Positions 1 to 11,149 of a DNA stretch of 64,000 nucleotides are shown piece after piece. Both the position numbers and the translations under genes were made by a program. The first letter of the stretch is position 1; each line of letters opens with the position of its first letter. Source of the stretch: Halictus rubicundus (taxonomy: Eukaryota > Arthropoda > Insecta > Hymenoptera > Halictidae); contig NC_135150.1 in NCBI RefSeq assembly GCF_050948215.1, forward strand, positions 16,037,943 to 16,101,942, given 5' to 3'. The notes below the pieces were generated by a model that was not told the DNA's origin, did not search any database, and saw nothing but the letters and a program-made list of their open reading frames with translations.

Positions 1-818
1 CTATCATACGTCATGAATCGAAAGTAACATGGTAATATTCGATAACTATGAATGTGTAATAAAAAAAATGAAATTTAGTTTCATATAAATTTATTCAATT
101 TATTAATTTCGTACATTTTAGTCAACTGATTATTTAAATTACATGATTAACAAGTAATAAATTTATTAATGTACAATGTAGAAGGCAAAGTACAAATAAG
201 TAGCTTTGTCATAAAACAACTAAAAATAATATTTTTCTTTAAATTAATTTTGTGTTACTATTTGTGATACATTTTATTTATGATTTATACACATTTTTTA
301 GACAGATATCTATTGTTTCCAGAACGAAAAATTTAAGTGAATTATAAAAATTTGCATTTTAAATGGATCTGTAACAACATTTAAAATATGTTAGAAATTA
401 TAAACTAATTTCAAAATATATACAGACGAAAATATCTGAAAAACATATAAGAAATGTTTTGTCTTTAAATTGTGTTTTCAACATCATAGTTTGCTACAAA
501 GTAATAAAACATGTATTCATCTTGCGCTTTACAGAGACGACATTTCCACAACTATTTTGAAACATAATTTTATGGTAGTTGGTGAAATAATCTATAAAAA
601 GAACATAACTATTTAACAGAGGAGTCTCTAAATTACCAAAGTTCACAGATTTGTCGCGATTGAAGTTACATATAGATTTTAATTTGTAATAAACAGTTCT
701 GTTGGTATCTATAATTGGTTAGGACTAAGTAAAAATAATGTACACAATAAATGAATTAATTTTAAAAATTAGTAAATAGTTGGATGGATATTCTTTGTAT
801 AAGAATTTTCGTACATTT
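1..818. other. AT-rich region downstream of NAA25
   Basis: No coding block is supported here. The DNA is very AT-rich and lies downstream of the NAA25 stop codon on the minus strand, so part of it is probably the NAA25 3' UTR. Several TTTATT words on the plus strand (AATAAA on the minus) could serve as polyadenylation signals, but none can be singled out. Confidence 0.5.
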
Positions 819-3800
819 TCAGTTCTTTAAACTATTCAACAATTTCAGAGTGATTTGTGTTCGAGATTTCAGAGGTCCACAGCTTTGTCCTAGACTAGCT
901 TGTCCGTATCTTATTATCGTTGCACGCACATCATCATCACTATCATTTAGTCCCGTATTTAGTTGATACTTTTCAAATTCAGTAAGCACCGAGTCTAAAT
1001 TCTGAATCATTTCTGCAAGTAAATCTGAAGTATCTTTCCAACTCTGGAATCGTATAAAGAAAGTTTAAATTAGTAATAATTAAAAACAATATGAGTAATT
1101 AGTATGAAACTTCAGTGAGCATTCTTACATTATCGTTATCGTTCAATGAAAGCGATTCTATTTCCTTAATTAATTTTTTACTTTTCTTCTTCGAAGCTTG
1201 AGGTTGTAATCGAGTTGCATACATAGTACATATGGCACTAATAATTGCAAGAGATTCGCTACACGTGGATGCTCTCAACAGAAAATGTTTAAAGGATACT
1301 GGAATTTCTTTTTTAGGGATATCCATTGTCTGCAAGCATGGAGACGCTCGAAGCATTTTAATACATTCAAAGTCGGGATAACCTGTTTGAGATAGCGATT
1401 CCGCCAACAGAGCAATCATCTTCAACTGCCCAGAATAATGAGCTTCTCGTAACCTTTCCACCGCATCCATAGGAACCAATATTTTACACGGCCTATTCTT
1501 CTTTCCTTCTGATTCGAAAGCTTGCAGAGTCAAAGGTATTTGCTCACTATCTAACTGTTTCAATTCGCTAGATAGTCGACTTAAAAGCGATGAAGAATCC
1601 GGTGATGCACTTGCTGCTAAAATTTTCAGTATTAAATTCCTTGCCACAAGTAGTCTTAACATACATTCGCGTGTTTCGTTTTGCATCGTCGGATCTACTT
1701 CGTTTTCCGTCAATGGTTCCCATCCGCAAACAACCTGATCACATAAAACGTAGTAGCGCATTGAAATCTTAGGTTTCCATTACAAAATATTATATATTAT
1801 AATCACTATTATTACCTTCAAATCGCGATTATCCCGCAAGGCATTCAAACGTACTGAATCTTCCTCAGGCTGAATATGCATACTATTTATAGTAGAGAAC
1901 AGCGATGTAGGGCTGTCACACCAACTTAATTCCAAGAGCATTTTATCCATTGTAGTCATAACAAAATGGAAGGAATTCTCTAAACGCTCCCGCAACTCCA
2001 CAAATTCTTGGATTTTTACAAAACTTCCATATTTATAGGCGAACGTTAGGTGATCTGCACTCTGGTTACATATTGGGATTAATACATAAGATTATAAATT
2101 AGGTTTGGAAAGAGTTCCTTGATTTTCCAAATTATATGCTACATTAATACATACATCTTTGCAGTTTGCGACGAAAAACTTATTGGAAATCTCTAAATTT
2201 GCAGAAGCCAAGAAAAGATGGCCAAGCGGAGCTAGCAGTGGAGCAAGTAAATGGCCCAAAGAGTCTAATTGAATATGTTTAACATCTAATAACGTAAAAA
2301 TATGGTCTGCTGCACCTACTAATCCAGCCTCCAAATATATTCGCACAAGTAAAATTTTTATGTGAAAATTTGCAGGACTTGATAATAAACCGCGCTCTAA
2401 TATTGACATGGCTCTACAAAAGTATTTTTTAGTTTTATTATGTAAATAGTAACTTGTCTAAATAAATTTTATTAGAAATATTATCACCTGTAGAGGTAAG
2501 ATGCTTCATCGGTATTGCTCCACAGTTCATGCAGTAAATGTGTAGCTAAAAGTATGTAAGAATCCGCAGGGCAAAAATCTGTTGGTAATCTTTCCTGAAT
2601 TGGGCACAACTCATTACCCTTTTCGTATAATTTACATAATCGTTCTACTAGTTGGTTTTGTTCATCTACGCATATGTTAGGGAAATGATGCAAACCACAG
2701 ATACGACGTAGCTGTTCTAAATGAATATGTCTTTGCATTTGCTGCACAGTTACTGGAAATTCGTCTGGTTTAACACCTACATCCTTCTCTATCTAAAAGA
2801 GTGAAAGTATTTAAGTAATATATTGCAAATAGAAACAAAAGTCGAAAAGTAACATACTCCAAAATTTTACTACTTACTTTTTGAAGCAATTCCAACTTGC
2901 TCACTTGTGGTAACAAATTTAAGTACAGTCGTAAATCTTCAACTACACATTGTTTTTCTCCAAACTGTGAGAAATACTGATGCATTATATTCATTGGTTC
3001 AGCAGTGTTCTCAACGGTTCCTTTACTTTGAGTGCGTTTGAATAATTCGAACTTAGCCAAGTATGGAGACCTGACTTTTTTCTCTGACGTAGTTATAATC
3101 TTATCAAAGAATTCTAAACATTCTTCAGGTTTTTGAAATTTCAAAGCCGCAGAAAGATAATCTTTATAATATACCCAATTGTCTGTACTACTCATAATAT
3201 ACAAATACAATATATAATACCAGAGTATTATGTTTAGAAACTGTAACAATATATTGTACTCACTTTTCATTGATGAGTTCTTTATATGCATTTGCTGCTT
3301 CAGGAAAACGTTCCAACTTCAACAAAAGAGCTGCTTTCGCTTGAGAAATAGGTGAAAGATGCACTGCTAAAGGCCCAGATAAAACATTTAACATTTCTTC
3401 GCTTTTACCTTGAAGCTCCAATATCATTAAATACAGTTGGACTTCTTGTTCTGCTTCCATTTTACCCTCTTCAATTATCTTCATCACCTTGTTATCAAAT
3501 TAATTCATTATTAAAACTATAATTAGTAACTTATTTATTGAAAGAATTTATTAATTTCAATATAATTTACAAACCATTCTCTCTGCTAAAGGTAAAATAA
3601 CTGTCTTTGCTAATTTCTCTTCTGCATGTATGGCCTGCATAACTATGCTCATCACAGCCCAAAAATAATAAGGATTTTTTGGTTTTAGTTTGTATAAGTC
3701 AAGCGCTGTTAGTCGTTGTTTCGTGTAATCTCCAAGACGTACATATGACATAAAAAGATGAGTTAATAATTCCTCATTATTTGGATCTGCTTTAGTCGCA

Positions 3801-4319
3801 GCCTCGTATACTTCACTAATTTTGTTTGCTACAAACAACCATATCTAAAGTTATACTTTAATAATATATTTTTATAAACTCCATATTCTGAAAACTAATC
3901 AAGCTTACGTTGATGTATTTCTCTGTAACAAATGCTCATAACCTGTAGAGTAGAATCCTCACAGGGTATTTTTGAGCGTACTTTATCCATAATAACTTGA
4001 CACTCATTTTCTTTACCCAATCGCAACAAGGCCAAAGCTTTGAGCATTTCGGCACATTGATTACTTGGCTGCTTCTTAAGCACCTTATCTGCCTCTTGCA
4101 GAGCTTTCTTATTGTTTCCATTATCCAACCAATCTGAAATGCGTAATACAATGATGTTACATAACCTCATCACCGGTTCAATATTTCCAGTAAATATTTA
4201 CGAAGCTTGAAAAATCGAAGCATTTTATTAATGTCAAAAATATAAATAGCACACTTGCCATATATCCGACGTAATCGACGTTCGTTAACAATACTTTCCA
4301 CATCGGCTTTAGACGCCAT
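819..4319 (-). CDS. NAA25: N-alpha-acetyltransferase 25, NatB auxiliary subunit
   Basis: Auxiliary (ribosome-anchoring) subunit of the cytosolic NatB complex, which acetylates protein N-termini starting Met-Asp/Glu/Asn/Gln together with the catalytic subunit NAA20; the fly orthologue is psidin. I join ten exons: 4259-4319, 3909-4133, 3575-3828, 3264-3487, 2878-3190, 2488-2792, 2155-2413, 1816-2061, 1129-1734, 819-1043. The product is 905 aa, against 972 in human. It is alpha-helical and TPR-like throughout, with family-diagnostic stretches such as DWLDNGNNKKAL near residue 21, NPYYFWAVMS, LPLAERMV and FAYKYGSF. The start is the ATG at 4317-4319, giving MASKADVES and then RRLRRIY as in other NAA25 proteins. 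Intron 1 has a GC donor (see findings). Divergent from RPA2, with 857 bp between the start codons. Family assignment is firm; exact splice sites are inferred by eye. Confidence 0.95.
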
Positions 4320-5176
4320 GATACTTTTTATGGTAATTTTAAATCAACAAACCGAAAGAGCAAACATTCCTTCGTCAAGTGCATTGTGATATCATAAGGC
4401 AAATTTACAATGAGTTATATACGTGACTCATGTTACGATCATATATGAAACCTGAAATTGTAACTACAAATATCTTTAATTTTTAAATTAATTGTTCCAA
4501 AGAAATGTTATATAATTGTAAATATATGTACACAAAATATATTTTTAATATATCCTGTATGAATTTATAAATCAAATGAATAAGTAGTCTTAACTTTAAA
4601 GTCTTGTTTATGTGAAACCCAAAATTCAGTTGCAAAACAAATTTTAATCATCTTTTTCTTCTGTAAAATTATTAAGCATAGAATTTGTTTTCATGAAACA
4701 CTTCCAACTTTTGTTACTAAATCACAAGAAAACTTTTTTCACAAAACTGTAATTCTAGTTTCTTTCTGATACTAATTCTCGCGTTTCGACAGAATTGTTC
4801 AGAATAAATTCTATACCTTGGCGTTTCCATCAGTTTCCACGTATATTATTATATATAGTGTTTCTACAATTTTCCACGTATATCAAAGTTATTACTGCCA
4901 CCTTGAAATATGTAAATAACTCTAAAAATCTCAATCTCAATCTCAATCACTATGAGGAGCCACATAACAGCAACCTTAAAATTCTATATGTATGCAGTTA
5001 CTCTTCGATAAAAATATTCCATGTCAAAACTCAATAAATTCGCGCGGAAATTCTGTTTGATTTGGTGTACCTATCAATCTATCTGATTTTATTACATTAC
5101 ATCGTTTCGTGTAGGACAAATACTTAACAATTCTGTTAGCTTCTGAAAATTAAAATTAACTTAGCGAAAAGTAATC
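4320..5176. promoter_or_regulatory. Divergent intergenic region NAA25/RPA2
   Basis: This is the space between two start codons that point away from each other, so it should hold both promoters and 5' UTRs. It is AT-rich with no clear TATA box. A small direct repeat of CAATCT (three units, near 4930-4950) is present. No additional coding block is supported. Confidence 0.45.
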
Positions 5177-6021
5177 ATGTGGTCATCAAATTTAGATACT
5201 AGTGCAAAGTTTGAAGGTGGCTTTTTAGACAATAGTCGAAAAGATGGGCAGGATGATACAAAATCGCGAAGAGCACAAACTATTGTCCCTGTTATGATAG
5301 GACATTTGCTTGCTACGTCTTCTACCGAAGAAACAAAATTTTGGGGCATTCCTGCGCGTATGTTTACGTTTCTTGGGATAGTACGAAATGTTGAAGAAAC
5401 TGCGACAAAGATATCTTACGATGTTGAAGATCAAACAGGTTCGATTTGATAACTTTTATATTTTCTGTTGGTTTTATTGATATTATATGTATTGTTTTAT
5501 GTATATACATAATATAATATAATTCAGGTACAATAATAGCACTGAAATGGTTAGAAGCGGATAAAAAAGCATCAGATATGACTATGCAGATGAATACTTA
5601 CGTTCGCATTGTCGGTTTACTTCGAGAACAAAATGATAAACGACATGTTCTTATTTTGCGCATGTGGCCGCTACAAGACTTAAATGAGTTAACAAATCAT
5701 ATTCTCGAGGTTACTTATGCTACATTAAAAGCGGAAGCAATGGCTAAAAAGGGCAATGAGACAGAGGTTCGTCACAATGGTAGTACAATAGATAATGGAC
5801 CGAGTGAAGATTCACCTTATTACGGAATGACAGGAGATCAAACTTTAGTTTATAAAATTATTCATGCCCAAAATAACACTGAATCTGGCATTGAAAGATC
5901 TGAAATTAAAAGTCAAGTACCAAAAAGAGTTTTGTCAGAGATAGATAATATATTAGATTTCTTAGTTTCTGAGGGTCACATATATACAACAAGTACAGAT
6001 GATTACTTTAAGACAACTTAA
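5177..6021 (+). CDS. RPA2: Replication protein A 32 kDa subunit
   Basis: Middle subunit of the heterotrimeric single-stranded-DNA-binding complex RPA used in replication, repair and checkpoint signalling in the nucleus. Two exons, 5177-5438 and 5528-6021, separated by an 89-bp intron, encode 251 aa (human 270). A short Gly/Ser/Asp-containing N-terminal tail (residues 1-30) precedes the OB-fold (about 35-165), recognisable from the TIVPVMIGHLL, FLGIVRNVEE and YVRIVGLLR strands. The C-terminal winged helix (about 190-251) contains KSQVPKRVLSEIDNILDFLVSEGHIYTT, here abbreviated to its ends KSQVPK and EGHIYTT. The start ATG gives MWSSN and is preceded by an in-frame stop. The N-terminal tail has few Ser/Thr residues compared with the phosphorylated vertebrate tail. 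Confidence 0.95.
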
Positions 6022-6735
6022 GTTTATGTATTGTTATTGAAGATTATACGTTTCTTCATTCAATATGTCTCAGAATTTATTGAGCCATATAAGAAAGTTT
6101 GCATAAAATAGCAGACAGAGAATTTTGTAAAAGACAAAAATCTTTTTTTTTTCATAATAGTTATAGCAGTTTATACATTTTAGTCCATACACAATTATGA
6201 TAAATGTATTGATTACATGTATTTATATTTATGTATGTTCGAATAATAAGTTAAGCAATAATGTGTATTTTGACGCAATTTTTTTTTTTGTTTGTTTTAA
6301 ATAGACATTGTACACTTATTAGAATATTAAATATATTTTTTTAATTAAGAAATTTAAACATAAGAAATGATTTTTATTCCTATGAATCCTGGCTTTTTCT
6401 TACTTATTTCTAATAATATAATTTTCTATGAACAATGCATGATTACAATTAGATAATATAGTTTCTATATATTTTCTCTTTCATTTTACCTTCACTTATG
6501 GATATTTTTGAAATACTCTCTGTTTTCAGTGTATATCTGATATCATTTATATGGTGTGTACTTATTTACATATTAAGTGTGATGAACCTAACCTAACTAA
6601 ACTAACCTTATCTCACTTAAAGTTATCAGGTTTGACAACATCGAATTGCACATGGTGAAATGAAAATACAATCGACGCTTGCAGGTGCGTTTTATTTCAC
6701 TTGTATTACATTTGATTAATAACAAACAATTAAAA
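6022..6735. other. RPA2 3' flank and GPN3 promoter region
   Basis: AT-rich spacer of about 714 bp. The first half is likely the RPA2 3' UTR. About 130-155 bp before the GPN3 start codon there is a CCTAACCTAAC-type stretch (about 6586-6612), also found upstream of crooked neck, which may be a core-promoter-proximal motif. No further gene is seen. Confidence 0.5.
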
Positions 6736-7817
6736 ATGAGATATGCACAACTTATAATGGGACCAGCTGGCAGTGGAAAGGTATTTCTTTCTTTTTATAT
6801 TTAAATACATAACTGAAAATTGCATGTGTGTAAATAATTACTAAATATAGAAATTAAATAAAAAATGTTTAAATCAATTAATAGTAGTAATATTGCAATG
6901 AATGTTATTTGTCATTTAAAAATATTTGACAATATAATAATAAATATTTTTTAACAGTCTACATACTGTACTGCCATGCAACAACATACAGCCAATGAGG
7001 GAAAAGTGATTGAAATAGTAAACTTAGATCCTGCAGCTGAATATTTTGATTATGAACCTTTAGTTGATATAAGGGAATTAATTCAACTGGATGATGCTAT
7101 GGAGGATGATGAATTACGATTTGGACCAAATGGTGGTCTTGTATTTTGTATGGAGTAAGTGCATAAATTAACATTTCACGGTCATAGATACTATGAAGGT
7201 TGTATTTATTTCAAAATATTGTTTGTAGATACTTGTTGGAGAATTCAACATGGTTAGAAGAAAAATTAGGTGATGTGGACGATGATTATATTATTTTTGA
7301 TTGTCCTGGGCAAATAGAATTATATACACATATGACAGTTATTCGCCAATTAATAACAGTATTACATAATCTCAATTTTCGTATATGTGGAATTTTTTTA
7401 GTGGATAGTCAGTTTATGGTTGATGGATCAAAATTTTTATCTGGTACAATGGCTGCTCTTAGCGTAATGATTAATTTAGAATTGCCACATATAAATATCC
7501 TTAGTAAAATGGATTTATTATCTAAAACTGCACGAAAACAATTAGATAAATACCTAGAGCCTGACCCGCACAGTTTATTAACGGATATGGAAAAAGATTC
7601 TTGGAATGAAAAATATAGAAATCTCACAGAGGCTATAGGAAGACTTATAGAAGACTACAGTCTTGTGCGTTTTTATCCATTAAACATAAAAGATGAAGAA
7701 AACATGGCGGATATTAAATTAACTATCGATAATATTATTCAGTATGGAGAAGATGCTGATGTTAAAATTAGAGATTTTGATGAGCCTGAGAATGATGATG
7801 CAGATGAAAATCTGTAA
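6736..7817 (+). CDS. GPN3: GPN-loop GTPase 3
   Basis: Cytosolic/nuclear GTPase of the GPN family that works with GPN1 in assembly and nuclear import of RNA polymerase II. Three exons, 6736-6780, 6958-7154 and 7229-7817, encode 276 aa (human 284). The P-loop GPAGSGKS spans residues 9-16 and is split by intron 1 directly after Lys15. The defining Gly-Pro-Asn loop is at residues 71-73 (RFGPNGG). The switch II DCPGQ motif starts at Asp105 and the guanine-specificity motif KMD is at 174-176. The acidic tail (DEPENDDADEN) is typical. The GPNGGLVFCMEY context separates GPN3 from GPN1 and GPN2. Start chosen because MRYAQLIMGPAG matches the family N-terminus. Convergent with PHF12. Confidence 0.96.
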
Positions 7818-7830
7818 AATAATTCTATTT

Positions 7831-7836
7831 AATAAA
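7831..7836 (+). terminator. Polyadenylation signal AATAAA for GPN3
   Basis: An AATAAA hexamer lies 14 bp after the GPN3 stop codon. The spacing is short, but it fits the compact tail-to-tail arrangement with PHF12. Confidence 0.5.
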
Positions 7837-7983
7837 TTATTTTTATAAAATGCTCCTTCGTAATTCATTTTTTAGTATCTACGGGAAAGTAGGATTGAAT
7901 GAAACAGATTTCATTAATTTAATTGTATTTAGCATAAGAAAATATCTGGACATTAAAATGATGGAACATTTACAATGCGGGTT

Positions 7984-10900
7984 TCACCGCTCCAAATGTG
8001 CATTCATCGTATTAAATACGAATAACAGACATCCAAAAGATAACGTAGAACCATGAGCGACAATAGCACTTCCTTCCCAACCTTCTTCTAAATGATCCGT
8101 ATTTCTTGTTCCATATTTCGTTAAATTACATTTACATAATACTCTTTTTCTTTCTATTTGTTCTTGAGAATGTAATACTTTTTCTTTTATTATAGCTTTC
8201 ACCGCTTCTGTTGTTTTCTGTTCTTTTGTTACCAGTTGTATTTTCTCGTCAATTTCTTCTTTCACTTGTTCTTTAGTTACGTCGCTATAATTACAAGAAT
8301 AAAGTACGTTATCAACTAAAGTTCCATATTCGCTATAGTTTAATAGTTCGTAACGTTTTGTACTCTGTAAGTAAAAACGTGAAAATGATTATAATTATAT
8401 TACACATATCTGAAATTTGTCTTAAATGTGTAATTTTAGCATAAAATTCATTTAATACTTTTTAAATATTATTACCTCGTCAAAGAAAATAATTGCATGC
8501 TTTGAAGATATAAAGCTGCAATTACCATAATTGGATAAAACTAAATCACAGTTTGGGCCACTTCCTATAGTTAATGTTTTATGAATCATAAAAAATGGTG
8601 GTTTAGGTTTATGATTTAAAGAAAACAGAGCTGCTCTTGCCATCATACGACAATTGATAGAGTGGTAATTTTCTCCATCTGTGTCAAGTATTTGTTCTAA
8701 TCGTTGCAGTGCTAATGCTTCCAATACTGGTCTTTCAAGTAACTGTACACCTTCTTTTATGTCATAACCAAAATGTTTTGCACAATACTCAACACTACCA
8801 TCATCTGTACAATTATTTTCATTTATATTTTCTTCTTCTACTTTTTCATTACAATTTGATTCATTACTTATTTCGTCCTTATTATTTTCCTCCTTTACGT
8901 CATTGTTCAGTTCACCATCATTTTCTATCTCCATCTGCTCATCTGATTTCTTAATTTCTGTGTATTCTACTTTAGGAGTTCTGCAATCATTACTTTCTGC
9001 GCTTTGCTTTTTAGTGTTTTTATTTACAGATCGCATAACAGTATCATGATAAAATCGTATAGGATCTAATTCTGGTGGATGCTCATATTGGAATTTCACA
9101 GAACATGGAACTTTTACTCTCGTTCGACCTTCTAACCTAACTTTTGTACGAAAAAGTGGGTTTGTTGTGCGTGCTTTACGCAAAAAATCCAGTTTTACAG
9201 CATGTTGATCTATACGTTGATTGGCATATTTATCCCAAAGTTTAATACGTTCTGTTACCCTGCAAGATGTCAATAAATTTTGGTCTATGAAGTGATTTGG
9301 GTGATTAGGGCACATCCATCTACCAATAGGAAATGCTGTAAGTGGAGGATCCAAGCAATCTTGATGAAAATACAATGGACAGTAATCGCATGCAATTAAC
9401 GGTGCTTTTCTGCAACTACGTCCACATTCAAAGCACAAACGTGCTGGTAAAGGTACCATTAAATTACTGTCTAAGCAATGATTTCTTCCTGCTAATGAAA
9501 AAAGTATTATTTTTTCAAATACATACATAACAATCTCTTCTGTAAAGGAATCACATATACATACCATTAGTATTTCCACTTTGTTGTTTTCCTCTTCTAC
9601 CGGAAACATAATCTACTTTATTACTACCAGGAAACATGATTGGTAATTGCAATTCTTTAGGCAGTTCAAACTCTCTAGGATTGACTAGAGATGCTGCCAA
9701 CGCTAGCACCTCCAAAGCAGATTTCTTCTTATTTTTTTCATTGCCTTTGCTGTCCAAAAGGTTTCTTTTTGATGCACACCGACAAGCATAACACAACCAT
9801 TCTCCATTAGGAATGTCTGCTGGATCAACTGCCGGATAACTATAAATTTTATTTGTCTATATAAATTTTGTTTTCGTTTAATTATACTCTTTTATTAATA
9901 AAAATTTTATTTAAAAATTTATAAGTATACTTACACCTCAGAACTAAAAAGGTGTTGTAGTATGAATAGCACCACATACCTTTGGAAGGTTTTCAGCTAT
10001 TGATATCAGATATTGTTGTAGTTCTGAAGTGTAAAATGTATCAAATTTTCCACTAAAAGTTTTTAATTATCATCTACTTACTTAGGGTTCCCAGAGGAAA
10101 CCCTGTGTGGCAAGTTTAAAGTCGGTATCCCTATCATAAAAGTAGTTGTCAGGTGAATGCGGATTTAATGAAGTATGTATGCTCTATCTCTTTTGTTCTA
10201 TTACATTAAAAATTACGAAAAAAATTCATGAACTTTCTATCTAATAGCAGACACGACTGTGAATATTTTTCAAAGTTTTTACCACAAAATCGATTCTTAA
10301 AAGATTCCAGAAACTTAAAATTGCTGATGTTATATTGAATTTATCAGATGACCAAGTTTATATTATTATGATAGTGGCTATTAGATAGAATGTTCATGAC
10401 TTTTTTCATAATTTTTAATTAAGCAGAACAGAAGAAATGGACCACACATACTTCATTAAAAGCGCATTCACTCAATAAGTACCTTTATGGTAGGGGTATC
10501 TACTTGTGACCTGCCACACAAGGGGCTGGTTTTCTTTGAGGACCCTATCAAAATGCGTGACCAAAAATCAATTGAACATTTTATCTGGCTATATACTTTG
10601 TTTAATCGTTGTACCCTGAAGTATCAGAGACTAAAAGCTGATCGTGTCTTGAAATGTATAAAATATATGTATGTTTGTAAGATAGGATCTGTAAATATCC
10701 AAGAACTTTGGAATAATAAATGTATAATCACTATTCAGTAACACGATCTATGATATTACTACTACGATGACTTGTTTGTTATTCGAAAAAGCCTTAAACT
10801 CACTGGCATTGTAAATGATACGATGCAGGGCATTTATCACAACATATAAGTTCTCCTCCATCTCTACAAGCATCGCAGATATCGCGATTATGACCTCGTC

Positions 10901-11149
10901 CACGTCTTTTAAAGTATGGGTGTTTCTTTTCTTCTTTGTCCTTCTTATTTTTTGCTGCCTTTGAATCCTCTGATACAGGCGGTGCTATAAGCGCTTGAAT
11001 TTGCTAAAAATACGAGTATCAGAAAAAAAGTATCATTTCTTACAACTATACATTAAAAACACTTTTCTAGTTAGAATAATTCGTAATTTCTTATTACTTA
11101 CTGGCATTAGACCTCCTATCATTGGAAAACCGTATTCTACGGTACCCAT
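7984..11149 (-). CDS. PHF12: PHD finger protein 12 (Pf1-type corepressor)
   Basis: Nuclear transcriptional corepressor that bridges Sin3/HDAC and TLE/Groucho complexes in other animals. Coding exons 11102-11149, 10804-11003, 9565-9839, 8476-9488 and 7984-8364 join to 638 aa; human PHF12 is about 1000 aa, so the insect protein lacks much linker sequence. PHD finger 1 is at residues 57-105 (CDACRDGGELICCDKCP, then HLQCH across intron 2). PHD finger 2 is at about 193-238 (CFECGRSCR, CDYCPLYFH, GRWMCPNH). An acidic linker, rich in Glu/Asn, follows. A C-terminal FHA-like domain covers about 470-550 (TIGSGPNCDLVLSN, SSKHAIIF, ELLNYSEYGTLVDNVLYS), and a conserved GWEGSAIVAHGS block is close to the end. 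The intron at 9840-10803 contains two inverted-repeat insertions. Start is the ATG giving MGTVEYGF, matching the conserved GGLMxQIQALIAPP region just downstream. Confidence 0.95.
9931..10034. mobile_element. Small foldback repeat in a PHF12 intron
   Basis: A 104-bp stretch begins TTACACCTCAGAACTA and ends TAGTTCTGAAGTGTAA, so its ends are inverted copies over 16 bp with one mismatch. It looks like a very small non-autonomous element. No target-site duplication is obvious. Confidence 0.5.
10085..10545. mobile_element. Long-TIR MITE in a PHF12 intron
   Basis: A 461-bp element has arms of roughly 170 bp that are imperfect inverted copies. The left arm runs from GGGTTCCCAGAGG near 10085 to TTTCTATCTAATAGC near 10255, and the right arm from GCTATTAGATAGAATG near 10379 to GGACCC at 10545. 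TA dinucleotides flank both ends (10083-10084 and 10546-10547), as expected for Tc1/mariner-type target duplication. It has no coding capacity beyond shadow frames, so it is non-autonomous. Confidence 0.8.

Noticed and set aside
6586..6612. Interstitial telomeric repeat
   Set aside because: Only about two units of CCTAA; too short and mixed with CTAAACTAAC. Treated as a promoter motif instead.
8709..8954. 81-codon plus-strand frame over PHF12
   Set aside because: It is the complement of the Glu/Asn-rich linker of PHF12 (His/Leu/Tyr-rich low complexity), a shadow frame.
10487..10741. 84-codon frame at the MITE edge in the PHF12 intron
   Set aside because: It begins inside the inverted arm of the MITE and has no known protein features.
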